Below, one piece after another: positions 25,342 to 33,633 of a DNA stretch of 42,434 nucleotides. Origin of the DNA: Beijerinckiaceae bacterium. Its GTDB lineage: Bacteria > Pseudomonadota > Alphaproteobacteria > Rhizobiales > Beijerinckiaceae. Where the stretch lies: NCBI GenBank assembly GCA_019753285.1, contig JAIELD010000040.1, positions 1 through 42,434 of the forward strand, in the 5' to 3' direction. The notes beneath the pieces were generated by a model. It searched no databases. It worked only from the letters and a program-made list of their open reading frames with translations, and was not told where the DNA came from. The position numbers and the translations under genes are program-made. Position 1 is the stretch's first letter, and the number at the start of each line of letters is the position of its first letter.

Positions 25342-26745
25342 ATGTCCCTTGACCTCGTCATCGCCAACGGTCTCGTTGCCACCGCATCCGACACCTTCTC
25401 CTGCGACGTCGGCATTTCAGGCGGGCGCATCGTCTCGCTCGGCCACGCCCTCGGACCTGCCACGGAGACGATTGACGCCAGCGGCAAGCTCGTCCTGCCG
25501 GGCGGCATCGACAGCCATGTCCACATCGCCCAGCCGAGCGGTGACGGCATCGTCATGGCCGATGATTTCGAGAGCGGCACGCGCTCCGCCGCATTCGGCG
25601 GCAACACGACGGTCCTCCCCTTCTGCATGCAGGAGAAGGACCAGCCGCTGCGCCGCACCCTGGAGGAGTATCATGCCAAGGCGCGCGGCAAGTGCTACAC
25701 CGACGTCGCGTTCCATCTCGTGATCTCGGACCCGACGGATCAGGTGCTGGGCCAGGACCTGCCGGCCCTGATCGAGGATGGCTATACCTCCTTCAAGGTG
25801 TTCATGACCTATGAGGGCCTGGCGCTCGACGACCGGCAGATGCTCGAGGTGATGTCGGTCGCACGCGAAACCGGCGCACTTGTCATGGTGCATGCCGAGA
25901 ATTACGACGCCATCCGCTTCCTGACCGATCGCCTCGAACGCGCCGGCAAGACCGCGCCGCGCTTCCATGGCACATCGCGCCCCGTGCCGGTCGAACGCGA
26001 GGCGACGCACAGGGCGATCAGCCTCGCCGAGCTGATCGACGTGCCGGTCATGATCGTGCACGTCTCCAATCGTGAGGCGCGGGACGAGATCACCCGCGCC
26101 CGTTCACGCGGCCTCAAGGTCTATGGCGAAACCTGCCCGCAATATCTGGTGCTGACTGAAGCCGATATGGACGGCCTCAACATGGAGGGGGCCAAATATG
26201 TCTGCTCGCCGCCGCCCCGCGACCATGACAGCCAGATCGCCTGCTGGGAGGGGTTGCAGAACGGCGCGTTTCAGGTCTTTTCATCGGACCACTGCCCGTT
26301 CCGTTACGATGATCCGGCGGGCAAGCTCAATCCGAAAGGCCGCACCTCGTTCCGCTGGGTGCCGAACGGCATACCGGGCGTCGAGACGCGCCTGCCGATC
26401 CTGTTCTCCGAAGGCGTCGGCAAGGGCCGCATCACGCTCAACGAGTTCGTCGCGCTGAGCGCGACGAACCACGCGAAGATCTACGGCCTGTCAAAAAAAG
26501 GTTCGATCGCGATCGGGATGGACGCCGACATCGCGATCTGGGACCCGGAGCGCGAGATGACGATCAGCCAGTCCGTTCTCCACCACGGTTCCGACTATAC
26601 GCCCTATGAGGGCATCAAGGTGAAGGGTTGGCCGGTGACGACCATCGTGCGCGGCCGCGTCGTGGTCCGCGATGGAGCGCTTGAAGCCGCAACGCCGCAT
26701 GGCGAGCATGTCGCACGCGATCGATCCGCCTACGCCGTGCCCTGA
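25342..26745 (+). CDS. hydA: dihydropyrimidinase / hydantoinase
   Basis: The 467-residue enzyme is a cyclic amidohydrolase with a binuclear metal site: His59 and His61 (DSHVHIAQP), carboxylated Lys152 (SFKVFMTYEG), His184 (VMVHAEN), His240 (IVHVSN) and Asp316 (SSDHCPF). It opens hydantoin or dihydropyrimidine rings to N-carbamoyl amino acids. The start at 25342 has GGAA upstream and agrees with the family N terminus (D-L-V-I-x-N-G). It lies 115 bases after the FCD regulator gene on the same strand. No carbamoylase (beta-ureidopropionase) is present. A run of seven A near 26505 is in frame. Confidence 0.95.
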   Translation: MSLDLVIANGLVATASDTFSCDVGISGGRIVSLGHALGPATETIDASGKLVLPGGIDSHVHIAQPSGDGIVMADDFESGTRSAAFGGNTTVLPFCMQEKDQPLRRTLEEYHAKARGKCYTDVAFHLVISDPTDQVLGQDLPALIEDGYTSFKVFMTYEGLALDDRQMLEVMSVARETGALVMVHAENYDAIRFLTDRLERAGKTAPRFHGTSRPVPVEREATHRAISLAELIDVPVMIVHVSNREARDEITRARSRGLKVYGETCPQYLVLTEADMDGLNMEGAKYVCSPPPRDHDSQIACWEGLQNGAFQVFSSDHCPFRYDDPAGKLNPKGRTSFRWVPNGIPGVETRLPILFSEGVGKGRITLNEFVALSATNHAKIYGLSKKGSIAIGMDADIAIWDPEREMTISQSVLHHGSDYTPYEGIKVKGWPVTTIVRGRVVVRDGALEAATPHGEHVARDRSAYAVP

Positions 26746-26748
26746 TCG

Positions 26749-29745
26749 CTAGGCCTGTTCGAGGAGCTGCTTGATGCGGCGCGCCAGCTCTTCCATCACG
26801 AAGGGTTTGGTCAGCACCTGCATGCCGCGTTCGAGATAGCCATTGCCGAGCACGGCGTTCTCTGCATAGCCGGTGATGAACAGCACCTTGAGATCCGGGC
26901 GACGCGCGCGACCCGCATCGGCGACCTGTCGACCGTTCATCGTGCCGGGCAACCCGACATCGGTGACGACCAGATCAATCTTGCGGTCGGATTCCAGCAC
27001 CTTGAGCCCGCTCGGGCCGTCCCACGCCTCGATCACCGCATAGCCGAGATCCTCCAGCACTTCGGTCACGAGCATGCGCACCGTCGGCTCGTCATCGATC
27101 ACGAGCACGGTTTCGCCCTGTTCGGAGCGCGGTGCCTCGGCCTCGGCCAGATCGGGCACCGCGAATTCGCCTTCGCCGAGAAAACGCGGAAGATAGATGC
27201 AGACGACCGTTCCCGCCCCCACTTCGGAATAAATGCGCACCTGCCCGCCGGACTGCTTGGCGAAGCCGTAGATCATCGAGAGGCCCAGCCCCGTTCCCAT
27301 GCCGATCGGCTTGGTGGTGAAGAACGGATCGAAGGCGCGCGAGACGACCTCCGGCGTCATCCCCGTTCCGGTGTCGCTGACGCAGAGCGAGACATACTGC
27401 CCGGCTTCAAGGTCGTGCTCGCGGCCGAAGCGCTCGTCGATCCAGCGATTGCCGGTCTCGATCGTCAGGCGGCCGCCATCCGGCATGGCGTCGCGGGCGT
27501 TGACGCACAAATTGAGCAGCGCGTTTTCGAGCTGGTTCGCGTCGACCGAGGTGATCCAGAGGCCGATCGCCCGAACGACTTCCGTCTTGATCGCGGGACC
27601 GACCGTGCGCCGCACGAGGTCCTCCATGTCGGCGACGAGACGGTTGATGTCGATCGGCTTCGGCGCGAGCGTCTGCCGGCGCGAAAAGGCGAGCAGTCGA
27701 TGGGTGAGCGCCGCAGCCCGCTTCGCCGCGCCTTGCGCCGCATTGATGTAGCGGTCGATTTCCGAATAACGCCCCTGCTCCAGCCGCGACTTCATCAGTT
27801 CGAGGCCACCCGTGATGCCGGTGAGCAGATTGTTGAAATCATGCGCGAGGCCGCCTGTGAGCTGGCCGACCGCCTCCATCTTCTGCGATTGCCGAAGCGC
27901 GTTCTGCGCGTCCTCGAGTTCGGCGGTGCGCTCGGCAACGCGCTGCTCCAGCTGGTTGTTGAGATCGTGCAGCGCCGCCTTGGCGAGCTCGCGGTCATGG
28001 ATGTCCTCGGTGGAGCCATACCATTTGACGATGTTGCCCTTGTCGTCGCGGCGCGGATAGGCGCGGGAGCGCGCCCAGCGATAGTCGCCGGAGACCATTT
28101 TCACGCGGTGCTCGACGTCGTAAGGCTCGCCCGTCGCGACGCAATGGCCCCACGCCTCGACCGTGTATTGAACGTCGTCGGGGTGGAGCCCCTGCCCCCA
28201 TGTGTCGCCGAGGCCGCTCGTCCCGGTCCATTCGCGCCACCTCGCGGCGACTCGGTCAAGCTTCCCGTCGGGCGCAGCGGTCCAGGCGACCTGCGGATTG
28301 AGTTCTGAGGCGTTGCGGTAGTGCTCCTCGCTTTCGCGCAGGCTTCGCTCGGCGCGCCGCCGCTCGATGGCGATCCGCACGCGATCGGCGATGTCTCGGA
28401 TGAATTCGAGTTCCTCGGCCGGCCAGACCCGAGGCTTGGCGTGGTTGAGATAGAGCAGCGCGACGAACTGCCCGTTCTCCACGATCGGCATGTTTATGAA
28501 CGAGGCCGCGCTGATCGCCTTCAGCGCCTCGGCCGTCGACATGGTGCGGTGATCCATGTCGACATCGGTGATGATCACGGTCTCGCCGTGCTTCAGATCG
28601 TGGATATAGGAGCCGTACTCCCTGAATTTGAGCATGCCCGCGAGGCTCTTGATGCCGGGCGCGTTCCAATCCTGCTCGATGGTGATCGTCTCCGCGACGG
28701 GATCGATCGTGCCATAGCCGGCGCGGCTGACATTCAGCGTCCGGCCGAGAATCTCTGCCGCCGCGAATGACAGGTCCGCCGTGTCGTCCAGATCGCGAAA
28801 CCGATCGTTGAGCTCGAGGAGGGCGAGCCTTCTGGCTTCGGTGAGCTTCTGCCGCGAAATATCGAGCGTGACGCCGGCCATGCGCAGGGAACTGCCATCC
28901 GCTGCCTTGGTGACACGGGCGCGCACCTCCAGCCAGCTCACGGCGCGATCCGGCCGAACGACGCGGAATTCCATTTCAAGGTCGCCGCCCGTTTCGATCG
29001 ACCGGTCGATGGCTGCCAGCATCGTCTGCCTGTCATCAGGATGAACGGCGTCCTTCATGTCGGCATAGGTGAAGGGCTCGGCAGGCTTTCGGCCGAAACT
29101 CTCCTTGCAGATGGACGAGGCGCTGAGACGACCCGTCTCGATGTCGAGCTCCCAGATGCCCATGCGCCCAGCGGCGGTCGCAAAGCGCAGCCGGTCCTCG
29201 CTTTCCTGCTGGGCATGGAAACGGCCGGCGACTTCGGCCAGCAGCGCGACATTGTGGCTCTCCAGCCCGGCGAGGCGTTCCCGCTCGATCGTGACATCCA
29301 CCTGGCTCGCGAAGAAATAGGCGAGCCGGCCCTCGGCGTCATGCACCGGCGCCATGAGCAGGCGGTTCCAGAACGGCGTGCCGTCCTTGCGGTGATTGCG
29401 GATGTCGATCTCGATCGAGCGCTGATTCTCGACCGCCTCGCGGATAAGTGCCACGGTCCTGACGTCGGTCTCGGGCCCTTGCAAAAAGCGGCAGTTGCGC
29501 CCGATGATCTCTTCGCGCGAATAGCCGGTGAGGCGGCAGAAGGCGTTGTTCGTGAAGACGACCGGATTGTCGCGCTGCTGCGGATCGGTGATGATCATCG
29601 GCATCCGCGTCGCCTTCACGGCGGCGGCGAAGGGATCGGTGCCGGAATCGGTGCCGAGTATCTGCGCGGCGATGCGGGCATAATCCTCGCGGACTTCCGC
29701 TTCGCGAGCCTTATCGGCGGAAGACGTATCCAAACCGTCTGTCAT
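26749..29745 (-). CDS. LOV-PAS-GAF-PAS hybrid histidine kinase with receiver domain
   Basis: The 998-residue cytosolic sensor has, in order: a LOV domain (about 37-152) with the flavin-adduct Cys85 in GRNCRFLQGPETD and the FMN-contact residues N117, N127 and Q148; a second PAS (about 185-300); a GAF domain (about 305-460); a third PAS (about 470-585); a coiled coil (590-622); a HisKA dimerisation helix with phospho-acceptor His635 (GGLAHDFNN); an HATPase domain with the N box NALLNLCVNARDAM, DTGTGM and GTGLGLSMIYGF; and a receiver (about 878-995) with DD884-885, phospho-acceptor Asp929 and Lys980. It should sense blue light and phosphorylate its own receiver. No separate response regulator or output gene is adjacent. 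The start at 29745 is the simplest, but the frame is open upstream (see findings). Confidence 0.95.
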   Translation of the reverse strand: MTDGLDTSSADKAREAEVREDYARIAAQILGTDSGTDPFAAAVKATRMPMIITDPQQRDNPVVFTNNAFCRLTGYSREEIIGRNCRFLQGPETDVRTVALIREAVENQRSIEIDIRNHRKDGTPFWNRLLMAPVHDAEGRLAYFFASQVDVTIERERLAGLESHNVALLAEVAGRFHAQQESEDRLRFATAAGRMGIWELDIETGRLSASSICKESFGRKPAEPFTYADMKDAVHPDDRQTMLAAIDRSIETGGDLEMEFRVVRPDRAVSWLEVRARVTKAADGSSLRMAGVTLDISRQKLTEARRLALLELNDRFRDLDDTADLSFAAAEILGRTLNVSRAGYGTIDPVAETITIEQDWNAPGIKSLAGMLKFREYGSYIHDLKHGETVIITDVDMDHRTMSTAEALKAISAASFINMPIVENGQFVALLYLNHAKPRVWPAEELEFIRDIADRVRIAIERRRAERSLRESEEHYRNASELNPQVAWTAAPDGKLDRVAARWREWTGTSGLGDTWGQGLHPDDVQYTVEAWGHCVATGEPYDVEHRVKMVSGDYRWARSRAYPRRDDKGNIVKWYGSTEDIHDRELAKAALHDLNNQLEQRVAERTAELEDAQNALRQSQKMEAVGQLTGGLAHDFNNLLTGITGGLELMKSRLEQGRYSEIDRYINAAQGAAKRAAALTHRLLAFSRRQTLAPKPIDINRLVADMEDLVRRTVGPAIKTEVVRAIGLWITSVDANQLENALLNLCVNARDAMPDGGRLTIETGNRWIDERFGREHDLEAGQYVSLCVSDTGTGMTPEVVSRAFDPFFTTKPIGMGTGLGLSMIYGFAKQSGGQVRIYSEVGAGTVVCIYLPRFLGEGEFAVPDLAEAEAPRSEQGETVLVIDDEPTVRMLVTEVLEDLGYAVIEAWDGPSGLKVLESDRKIDLVVTDVGLPGTMNGRQVADAGRARRPDLKVLFITGYAENAVLGNGYLERGMQVLTKPFVMEELARRIKQLLEQA

Positions 29746-29950
29746 CGGAAACTCAAATCCTCGAACATGGCGGCACGCCGAGCACGAACGCACATGCGCG
29801 TCGCTATCCGGATCGACGGCCGGGAAAAGTCGATCTTGCTCCGGCACGGCCAAGGGATGGAGCGCCCGAGCGGAACAAATCGGGCAGCAGGGCCTTAACC
29901 CGGCATGCCGCATCGGTGATCCCACCGGTCGATCGTTCGGAGGACCGCAC

Positions 29951-30277
29951 ATGCAACGCGTATTGTCGATTTTTGTTCTATTCGCGATGCTGGGCTCCCA
30001 TGCCGCATCCGCGCAGGAGCAACCGGAGGTGACGGCCTGCACCGCATCGGGCCTGATCGCGCTGAGAGAGCGCGATGCAAGCATCAAGAGCATCTACATC
30101 GACCCGGACAGCATGTCGGTCGCGAAGGCCGAGACGAAGATCGAAGACACGCAGATCCGCACGATCATCATGGCCGACGCCTACCTCCAGACGAACAAGT
30201 CCGACAAGCCGCGTCGCTTCCTGTGCATCGTCGGCGACAAGGGGAAGGTGCTGCTGACCTTCTTCACCCAACAGTGA
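29951..30277 (+). CDS. small secreted protein of unknown function
   Basis: The 108-residue product has a clear signal peptide (MQRVLSIFVLFAMLGSHAASA, cleavage after about residue 21) and a mature chain of about 87 residues with two cysteines (TACTASG and FLCIVGD) that could form a disulfide. I recognise no family. GGAGGA seven bases before the ATG makes translation likely. It is divergent from the LOV kinase across 205 bases in which no clear operator was seen. Confidence 0.75.
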   Translation: MQRVLSIFVLFAMLGSHAASAQEQPEVTACTASGLIALRERDASIKSIYIDPDSMSVAKAETKIEDTQIRTIIMADAYLQTNKSDKPRRFLCIVGDKGKVLLTFFTQQ

Positions 30278-30293
30278 GCGGATGCAGGCCAAA

Positions 30294-30315
30294 GGCCTCG
30301 CGCGATGGCGAGGCC
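30294..30315. terminator. hairpin between convergent genes
   Basis: GGCCTCGC (30294-30301) and GCGAGGCC (30308-30315) form an 8-bp stem with a 6-base loop, 17 bases after the small secreted protein's stop and before the aldo/keto reductase stop at 30351. There is no poly-T tail; it could stop or process either transcript. Confidence 0.4.
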
Positions 30316-30350
30316 GCAGGCGTCAACCGATGGTCAGCGGCGGAAATGGC

Positions 30351-31376
30351 TCATGCGTTGCTGCGCATGCCGCTCTGGCGCTCCAGCATCCAGCCCGGAT
30401 ATTCCGGAGGCAGCCTGCTCGCCTGATCGAGTGCCGAAAGATCGTCGGCCGAGAGCGTCACATCGACCGCCTTCACATTATCGGCGAGCTGATCGAGACT
30501 TTTTGCGCCGATGATCACGCTGGTGACGGCAGGCTGGTGCAGCAGCCAGGCAAGGGCCACCTGAGCGACACTGCAACCATGCGCTTCTGCGATCGGACGC
30601 ATCGCGTCGATCACGATAGCGGCGCGCGGCTTGTCGACCGGCGGAAAGTCGAAACTCGCGCGGCGGCCCTCGCCCACAGCAGTTCCGCCAAGATCATACT
30701 TTCCTGAAAGCAGGCCGCCGGCCAACGGACTCCAGACCATCAGGCCCACAGATTCCGATTTCAACATCGGCACGATCTCGCGTTCGAGATCGCGACCCGC
30801 AAGCGTGTAGTAGGATTGCAGCGAGCATATCCGGGCAAGGCTTTTGCGCTCCGAGATGCCGAGCGCCTTCATCACCTGCCAGGCGGCCCAGTTGGAGACG
30901 CCGACATAACGGACGTGACCATGGCGCACGAGCGTATCGAGCGCTTCCAGCGTCTCTTCGATGGGCGTGAGGGGATCGAAACCGTGGATCTGATAGAGAT
31001 CGATATAATCGGTCTTCAACCTTGCGAGGCTTGCCTTCACCGCGGTCATGAGGTGGCCGCGCGACGCGCCGGCATTGTTCCAGCCCTTGCCGACGCGGCC
31101 GAACGCCTTCGTTGCGACGATCACCTCGTGACGGGCGATGCCGAGATTGTGCAGTGCCTGTCCCGTGATCTCCTCGGACTGGCCTTCGGAATAGACGTTC
31201 GCCGTGTCGAGAAAGTTGATCCCGGCGTCGATGGCGGCCTTGACGAGTTCATCCGCGCCCTGCTGTCCGACGGCGCCGATCTTGCTCCAAAGTTCGCCGG
31301 TGCCGCCGAATGTCATGGTGCCGAGGCAAAGCTGCGAGACGAACAGGCCGGTATGGCCAAGCTGATGATAAAGCAT
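30351..31376 (-). CDS. aldo/keto reductase
   Basis: The 341-residue NADPH-dependent oxidoreductase has the catalytic tetrad of the family: Asp57 and Tyr62 (LDTANVYSEGQSE), Lys90 (IVATKAFG) and His131 (DLYQIHGFD). The N terminus LGHTGLFVSQLCLGTMTFGG is that of the YajO/YdhF-like bacterial group. It is cytosolic with broad aldehyde or ketone substrates. It is a single gene; no strong ribosome site precedes the ATG at 31376, and the 150 bases upstream contain nothing I can name. Confidence 0.93.
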   Translation of the reverse strand: MLYHQLGHTGLFVSQLCLGTMTFGGTGELWSKIGAVGQQGADELVKAAIDAGINFLDTANVYSEGQSEEITGQALHNLGIARHEVIVATKAFGRVGKGWNNAGASRGHLMTAVKASLARLKTDYIDLYQIHGFDPLTPIEETLEALDTLVRHGHVRYVGVSNWAAWQVMKALGISERKSLARICSLQSYYTLAGRDLEREIVPMLKSESVGLMVWSPLAGGLLSGKYDLGGTAVGEGRRASFDFPPVDKPRAAIVIDAMRPIAEAHGCSVAQVALAWLLHQPAVTSVIIGAKSLDQLADNVKAVDVTLSADDLSALDQASRLPPEYPGWMLERQSGMRSNA

Positions 31377-31526
31377 GTTTCAAATCCGATGATGGTGATG
31401 AGCCGTCCGCGGCGGGAAGCGCAAATTGGGAGCGGCTGGTCGGGAGGGGCGCCGGGAGGGAACGCTCCGACGCATGTTTTCTGTCCTACCACGACATTGA
31501 TGCAAAATGATGGCGGCCCTTCGCCG

Positions 31527-32072
31527 TCAGGCGACGATCGATAATGGCTTGTACATGATCGTCGTCGGGTCGAGCCGTTCGGTAAGCGTGTCGCGGCAGA
31601 AATCGGGGATGATGCCGCTCGTTTGAAAGCCGAGAGACGCATAGAGCGGCTCGGCCTTGTCGCCGGTGCGGGTGTCGAGTGTCAGAAGGCTGCGTCTCAG
31701 CGCCACAGCGCGCATCTCGAGCTCGCACATCAGCGCCCTGGCAAGGCCCCTGCGGCGCGCGTCCGGGTGAACGAGCAGCTTGCGCACCTCGGCGCGGTGC
31801 GGCTGGTTCGGCGGCGTGTTGTGATCGAGCTGGACGGTGCCGGCGAGACGCCCCTCGCTGTACGCGCCGAGAAGGACGAGCCCGCCTTCCTTGACCGCCG
31901 GCAGGATCCTGGCGCTCCAGAACGCCCGTGCTTCGTCCTGCGAAAACGGCAGGACGAAGCCGACGCTCGCGCCGTCATGAACGCAGGCGAGCAGGAGCGA
32001 GGCGAACGCGTCCAATTGCGCATCGAGTTCTGCGGCGGAGACGCCCCTGATCGTGAAAGCGTCATTATTCAT
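31527..32072 (-). CDS. GNAT family N-acetyltransferase
   Basis: The 181-residue protein has the acetyl-CoA binding segment VRKLLVHPDARRRGLARALM, with the R-R-x-G-L-A loop, and a later LDTRTGDKAEPLYASLGFQTSGIIPDF, typical of GNAT enzymes with a terminal Tyr as general acid. The acceptor is unknown. ATG at 32072 has GAGG five bases before it. The gene follows the XRE-cupin regulator by seven bases on the same strand, so the two are an operon, and the pairing of an XRE-cupin regulator with a GNAT gene is common. Confidence 0.92.
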   Translation of the reverse strand: MNNDAFTIRGVSAAELDAQLDAFASLLLACVHDGASVGFVLPFSQDEARAFWSARILPAVKEGGLVLLGAYSEGRLAGTVQLDHNTPPNQPHRAEVRKLLVHPDARRRGLARALMCELEMRAVALRRSLLTLDTRTGDKAEPLYASLGFQTSGIIPDFCRDTLTERLDPTTIMYKPLSIVA

Positions 32073-32079
32073 TGGGGCC

Positions 32080-32649
32080 TCACAGGATGACCAAACAGTA
32101 GCGGGCGCCGCAATCTTGCGGCGTTCGAAACCGGCTCGCACCGAACAGCAGATAGCGCAGGCAATCGCCCGGCTTGAGCGCATGTGTCGCGTCATCGACC
32201 GTGACCTCGAGCCGACCGTCGAGCAGGAACAGGTGATGCTCGAGCCCCGGCTTCGGCGAGCGCTCATAGGATATCGTCGTCGCCGGATCGATCTCGCATT
32301 CGAGAAGTTCGGCGACGAGCGATTGCGACGGCGGCGATACCGAACGTCGCCTGAAACCGATGGCCGGATCGCTCCAGACAGGCTGACGGACCCGTTCGAT
32401 CAAGGGCTGGAAACCATCTTCCGCCAGCGCCATGAGCCGCGACATCGGCAGGCCGTACGTCGAACAGAGCTTGCCGAGCACGCTCGCGGTGGGGCTGACC
32501 TCGCCATTCTCAAGACGCGACAGGGTCGCCCGACTCACTCCACTCGATTTCGCGAGCTCGTCGAGCGACCATCCGCGCTCGGTGCGAAGCGTCTTCAGAT
32601 GATGGGCGATGCGTCGTTCGAAGGCGGTCGTATCGGCATGACTATCCAT
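32080..32649 (-). CDS. XRE-family regulator with C-terminal cupin
   Basis: The 189-residue regulator has a helix-turn-helix at about 14-70 (LKTLRTERGWSLDELAKSSG, then SRATLSRLENGEVSPTASVL) and a cupin sensor at about 105-185 (EHHLFLLDGRLEVTVDD, LKPGDCLRY). The cupin probably binds a small molecule or metal. Its ATG overlaps the perfect inverted repeat at 32645-32675, suggesting autoregulation. No ribosome site is visible and the promoter lies so close that the message may be leaderless. It is followed by the GNAT gene. Confidence 0.93.
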   Translation of the reverse strand: MDSHADTTAFERRIAHHLKTLRTERGWSLDELAKSSGVSRATLSRLENGEVSPTASVLGKLCSTYGLPMSRLMALAEDGFQPLIERVRQPVWSDPAIGFRRRSVSPPSQSLVAELLECEIDPATTISYERSPKPGLEHHLFLLDGRLEVTVDDATHALKPGDCLRYLLFGASRFRTPQDCGARYCLVIL

Positions 32650-32675
32650 ATTTGAGAATGTTTCTCAAATATGGA
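32645..32675. promoter_or_regulatory. perfect 14-bp inverted repeat over the XRE start codon
   Basis: TCCATATTTGAGAA (32645-32658) and TTCTCAAATATGGA (32662-32675) are exact complements separated by TGT. The left arm contains the ATG of the XRE-cupin gene read on the minus strand. The size and symmetry fit a dimeric helix-turn-helix regulator; the adjacent gene product is the obvious candidate. Confidence 0.75.
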
Positions 32676-32684
32676 AAATGTCAA
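32655..32684 (-). promoter_or_regulatory. candidate leaderless promoter of the XRE-cupin gene
   Basis: On the minus strand a perfect TTGACA (32679-32684) is followed 18 bases later by CATTCT (32655-32660), a weak -10. Transcription would then start within a base or two of the ATG at 32649. The operator at 32645-32675 covers spacer, -10 and start. Confidence 0.4.
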
Positions 32685-32728
32685 ATCGAGACTGCTAATG
32701 GCGCCGCCTTCGCGGCGACGCGATCGTC

Positions 32729-33220
32729 TCAGCCAGCCACCGCCGCCTCGATTGCCGCGATGTCGATCTTGCTCATGGTCATCATGGCCGCCATCGCCCG
32801 CTTCGCCGCCGCCCTGTCGGGGTTGGACATCGCCTTCATCAGGGCGCGCGGCACGATCTGCCAAGAGAGGCCGAACCGATCCTTGCACCAACTGCACCGG
32901 CTCGCCGACCCGCCGCCATCGACGATCGCGCTCCAGTAACGGTCTGTTTCCTCCTGGGTCTCGGTGAAGACCTGAAAGGAGATCGCCTCGTTGAACTTGA
33001 AATGCGGGCCCCCGTTCAAGCCGACGCATGGCATGCCGAGCAGCGTGAACTCGACGGTGAGCACGTTGCCGGCCGAGCCGGAGGGATAGTCCGCCGGCGC
33101 GCGGTGAACGGCCCCGACATGCGTGTCGGGGAAGGTGTCTGCGTAGAATCGCGCTGCTTCCTCGGCGACGCCGTCGAACCAGAGACAGGTGGCGATGCGG
33201 TTGGCTGTAATCGCGGTCAT
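32729..33220 (-). CDS. VOC superfamily protein (PhnB / glyoxalase-like)
   Basis: The 163-residue protein starts ANRIATCLWFDGVAEEAARFYADTF and has GPHFKFNEAISFQVF, then ETDRYWSAIVDGGGSASRCSWCKDRFGLSWQIVP, the layout of the PhnB-type VOC proteins (once called 3-demethylubiquinone methyltransferase-like). The chemistry is unknown; these are single-domain, metal-binding folds. AGGAG eight bases upstream sets the ATG at 33220. That ribosome site lies in the second copy of a 17-bp tandem repeat whose first copy ends the DUF1428 gene. The two genes are an operon with 16 bases between them. Confidence 0.9.
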   Translation of the reverse strand: MTAITANRIATCLWFDGVAEEAARFYADTFPDTHVGAVHRAPADYPSGSAGNVLTVEFTLLGMPCVGLNGGPHFKFNEAISFQVFTETQEETDRYWSAIVDGGGSASRCSWCKDRFGLSWQIVPRALMKAMSNPDRAAAKRAMAAMMTMSKIDIAAIEAAVAG

Positions 33221-33223
33221 GCC

Positions 33224-33257
33224 TTTGCTCCTGCTTTTATTTTGCTCCTGCTTTCAT
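33224..33257 (-). repeat. 17-bp tandem duplication at the DUF1428 / VOC junction
   Basis: TTTGCTCCTGCTTTTAT (33224-33240) and TTTGCTCCTGCTTTCAT (33241-33257) differ at one base. On the minus strand the first-read copy encodes the last residues of DUF1428 and the second begins with its stop codon and supplies the AGGAG ribosome site of the VOC gene. Confidence 0.9.
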
Positions 33258-33599
33258 ATCGACGACCGCCCGGAACCCGCCGAAGATCATGCGCTTGCCG
33301 TCGAACGGCATGGGCTCCGCCATCATGCGGCCATCACTCCGCAGTTTCTCCATCGCGATATCCCGCGTCTCGCGGTCGGGCCATTCGATCCAGGAAAACA
33401 CGACGACCTCGTCTGGCTTTGCCTGCACGGCCTTCTTGAAATCGGTCAACGTACCGTCCGGAACGTCGTCGCCCCATGCCTCGACGACGCGCAGCGCGCC
33501 AAGCTCGAGAAAAATGGCGTCCATGCGCATGGCATGCTCGATGAAGGCAGGCTGCTCGGCAGCGGGGGTCGCGATCACGAAGCCATCGATATAAGACAT
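33237..33599 (-). CDS. DUF1428 family protein
   Basis: The 120-residue protein matches DUF1428: MSYIDGFVIATP, VVEAWGDDVPDGTLTDFKKAVQAKPDE, VVFSWIEWPDRETRD and MPFDGKRMIFGGFRAVVD. It is a ferredoxin-like dimeric fold with no settled function, often near VOC/PhnB genes, as here. GAGGGAG six bases upstream fixes the ATG at 33599. The upstream gap holds a repeat pair likely to be the operator. Confidence 0.92.
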   Translation of the reverse strand: MSYIDGFVIATPAAEQPAFIEHAMRMDAIFLELGALRVVEAWGDDVPDGTLTDFKKAVQAKPDEVVVFSWIEWPDRETRDIAMEKLRSDGRMMAEPMPFDGKRMIFGGFRAVVDMKAGAK

Positions 33600-33633
33600 G
33601 GTGTCTCCCTCGCTTGTCGGTTTCGAAGGCACT

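Noticed and set aside
26500..26512. Run of seven A in the hydantoinase gene, a possible slippage site
   Set aside because: The frame is intact through it and the C terminus is normal, so no frameshift is implied.
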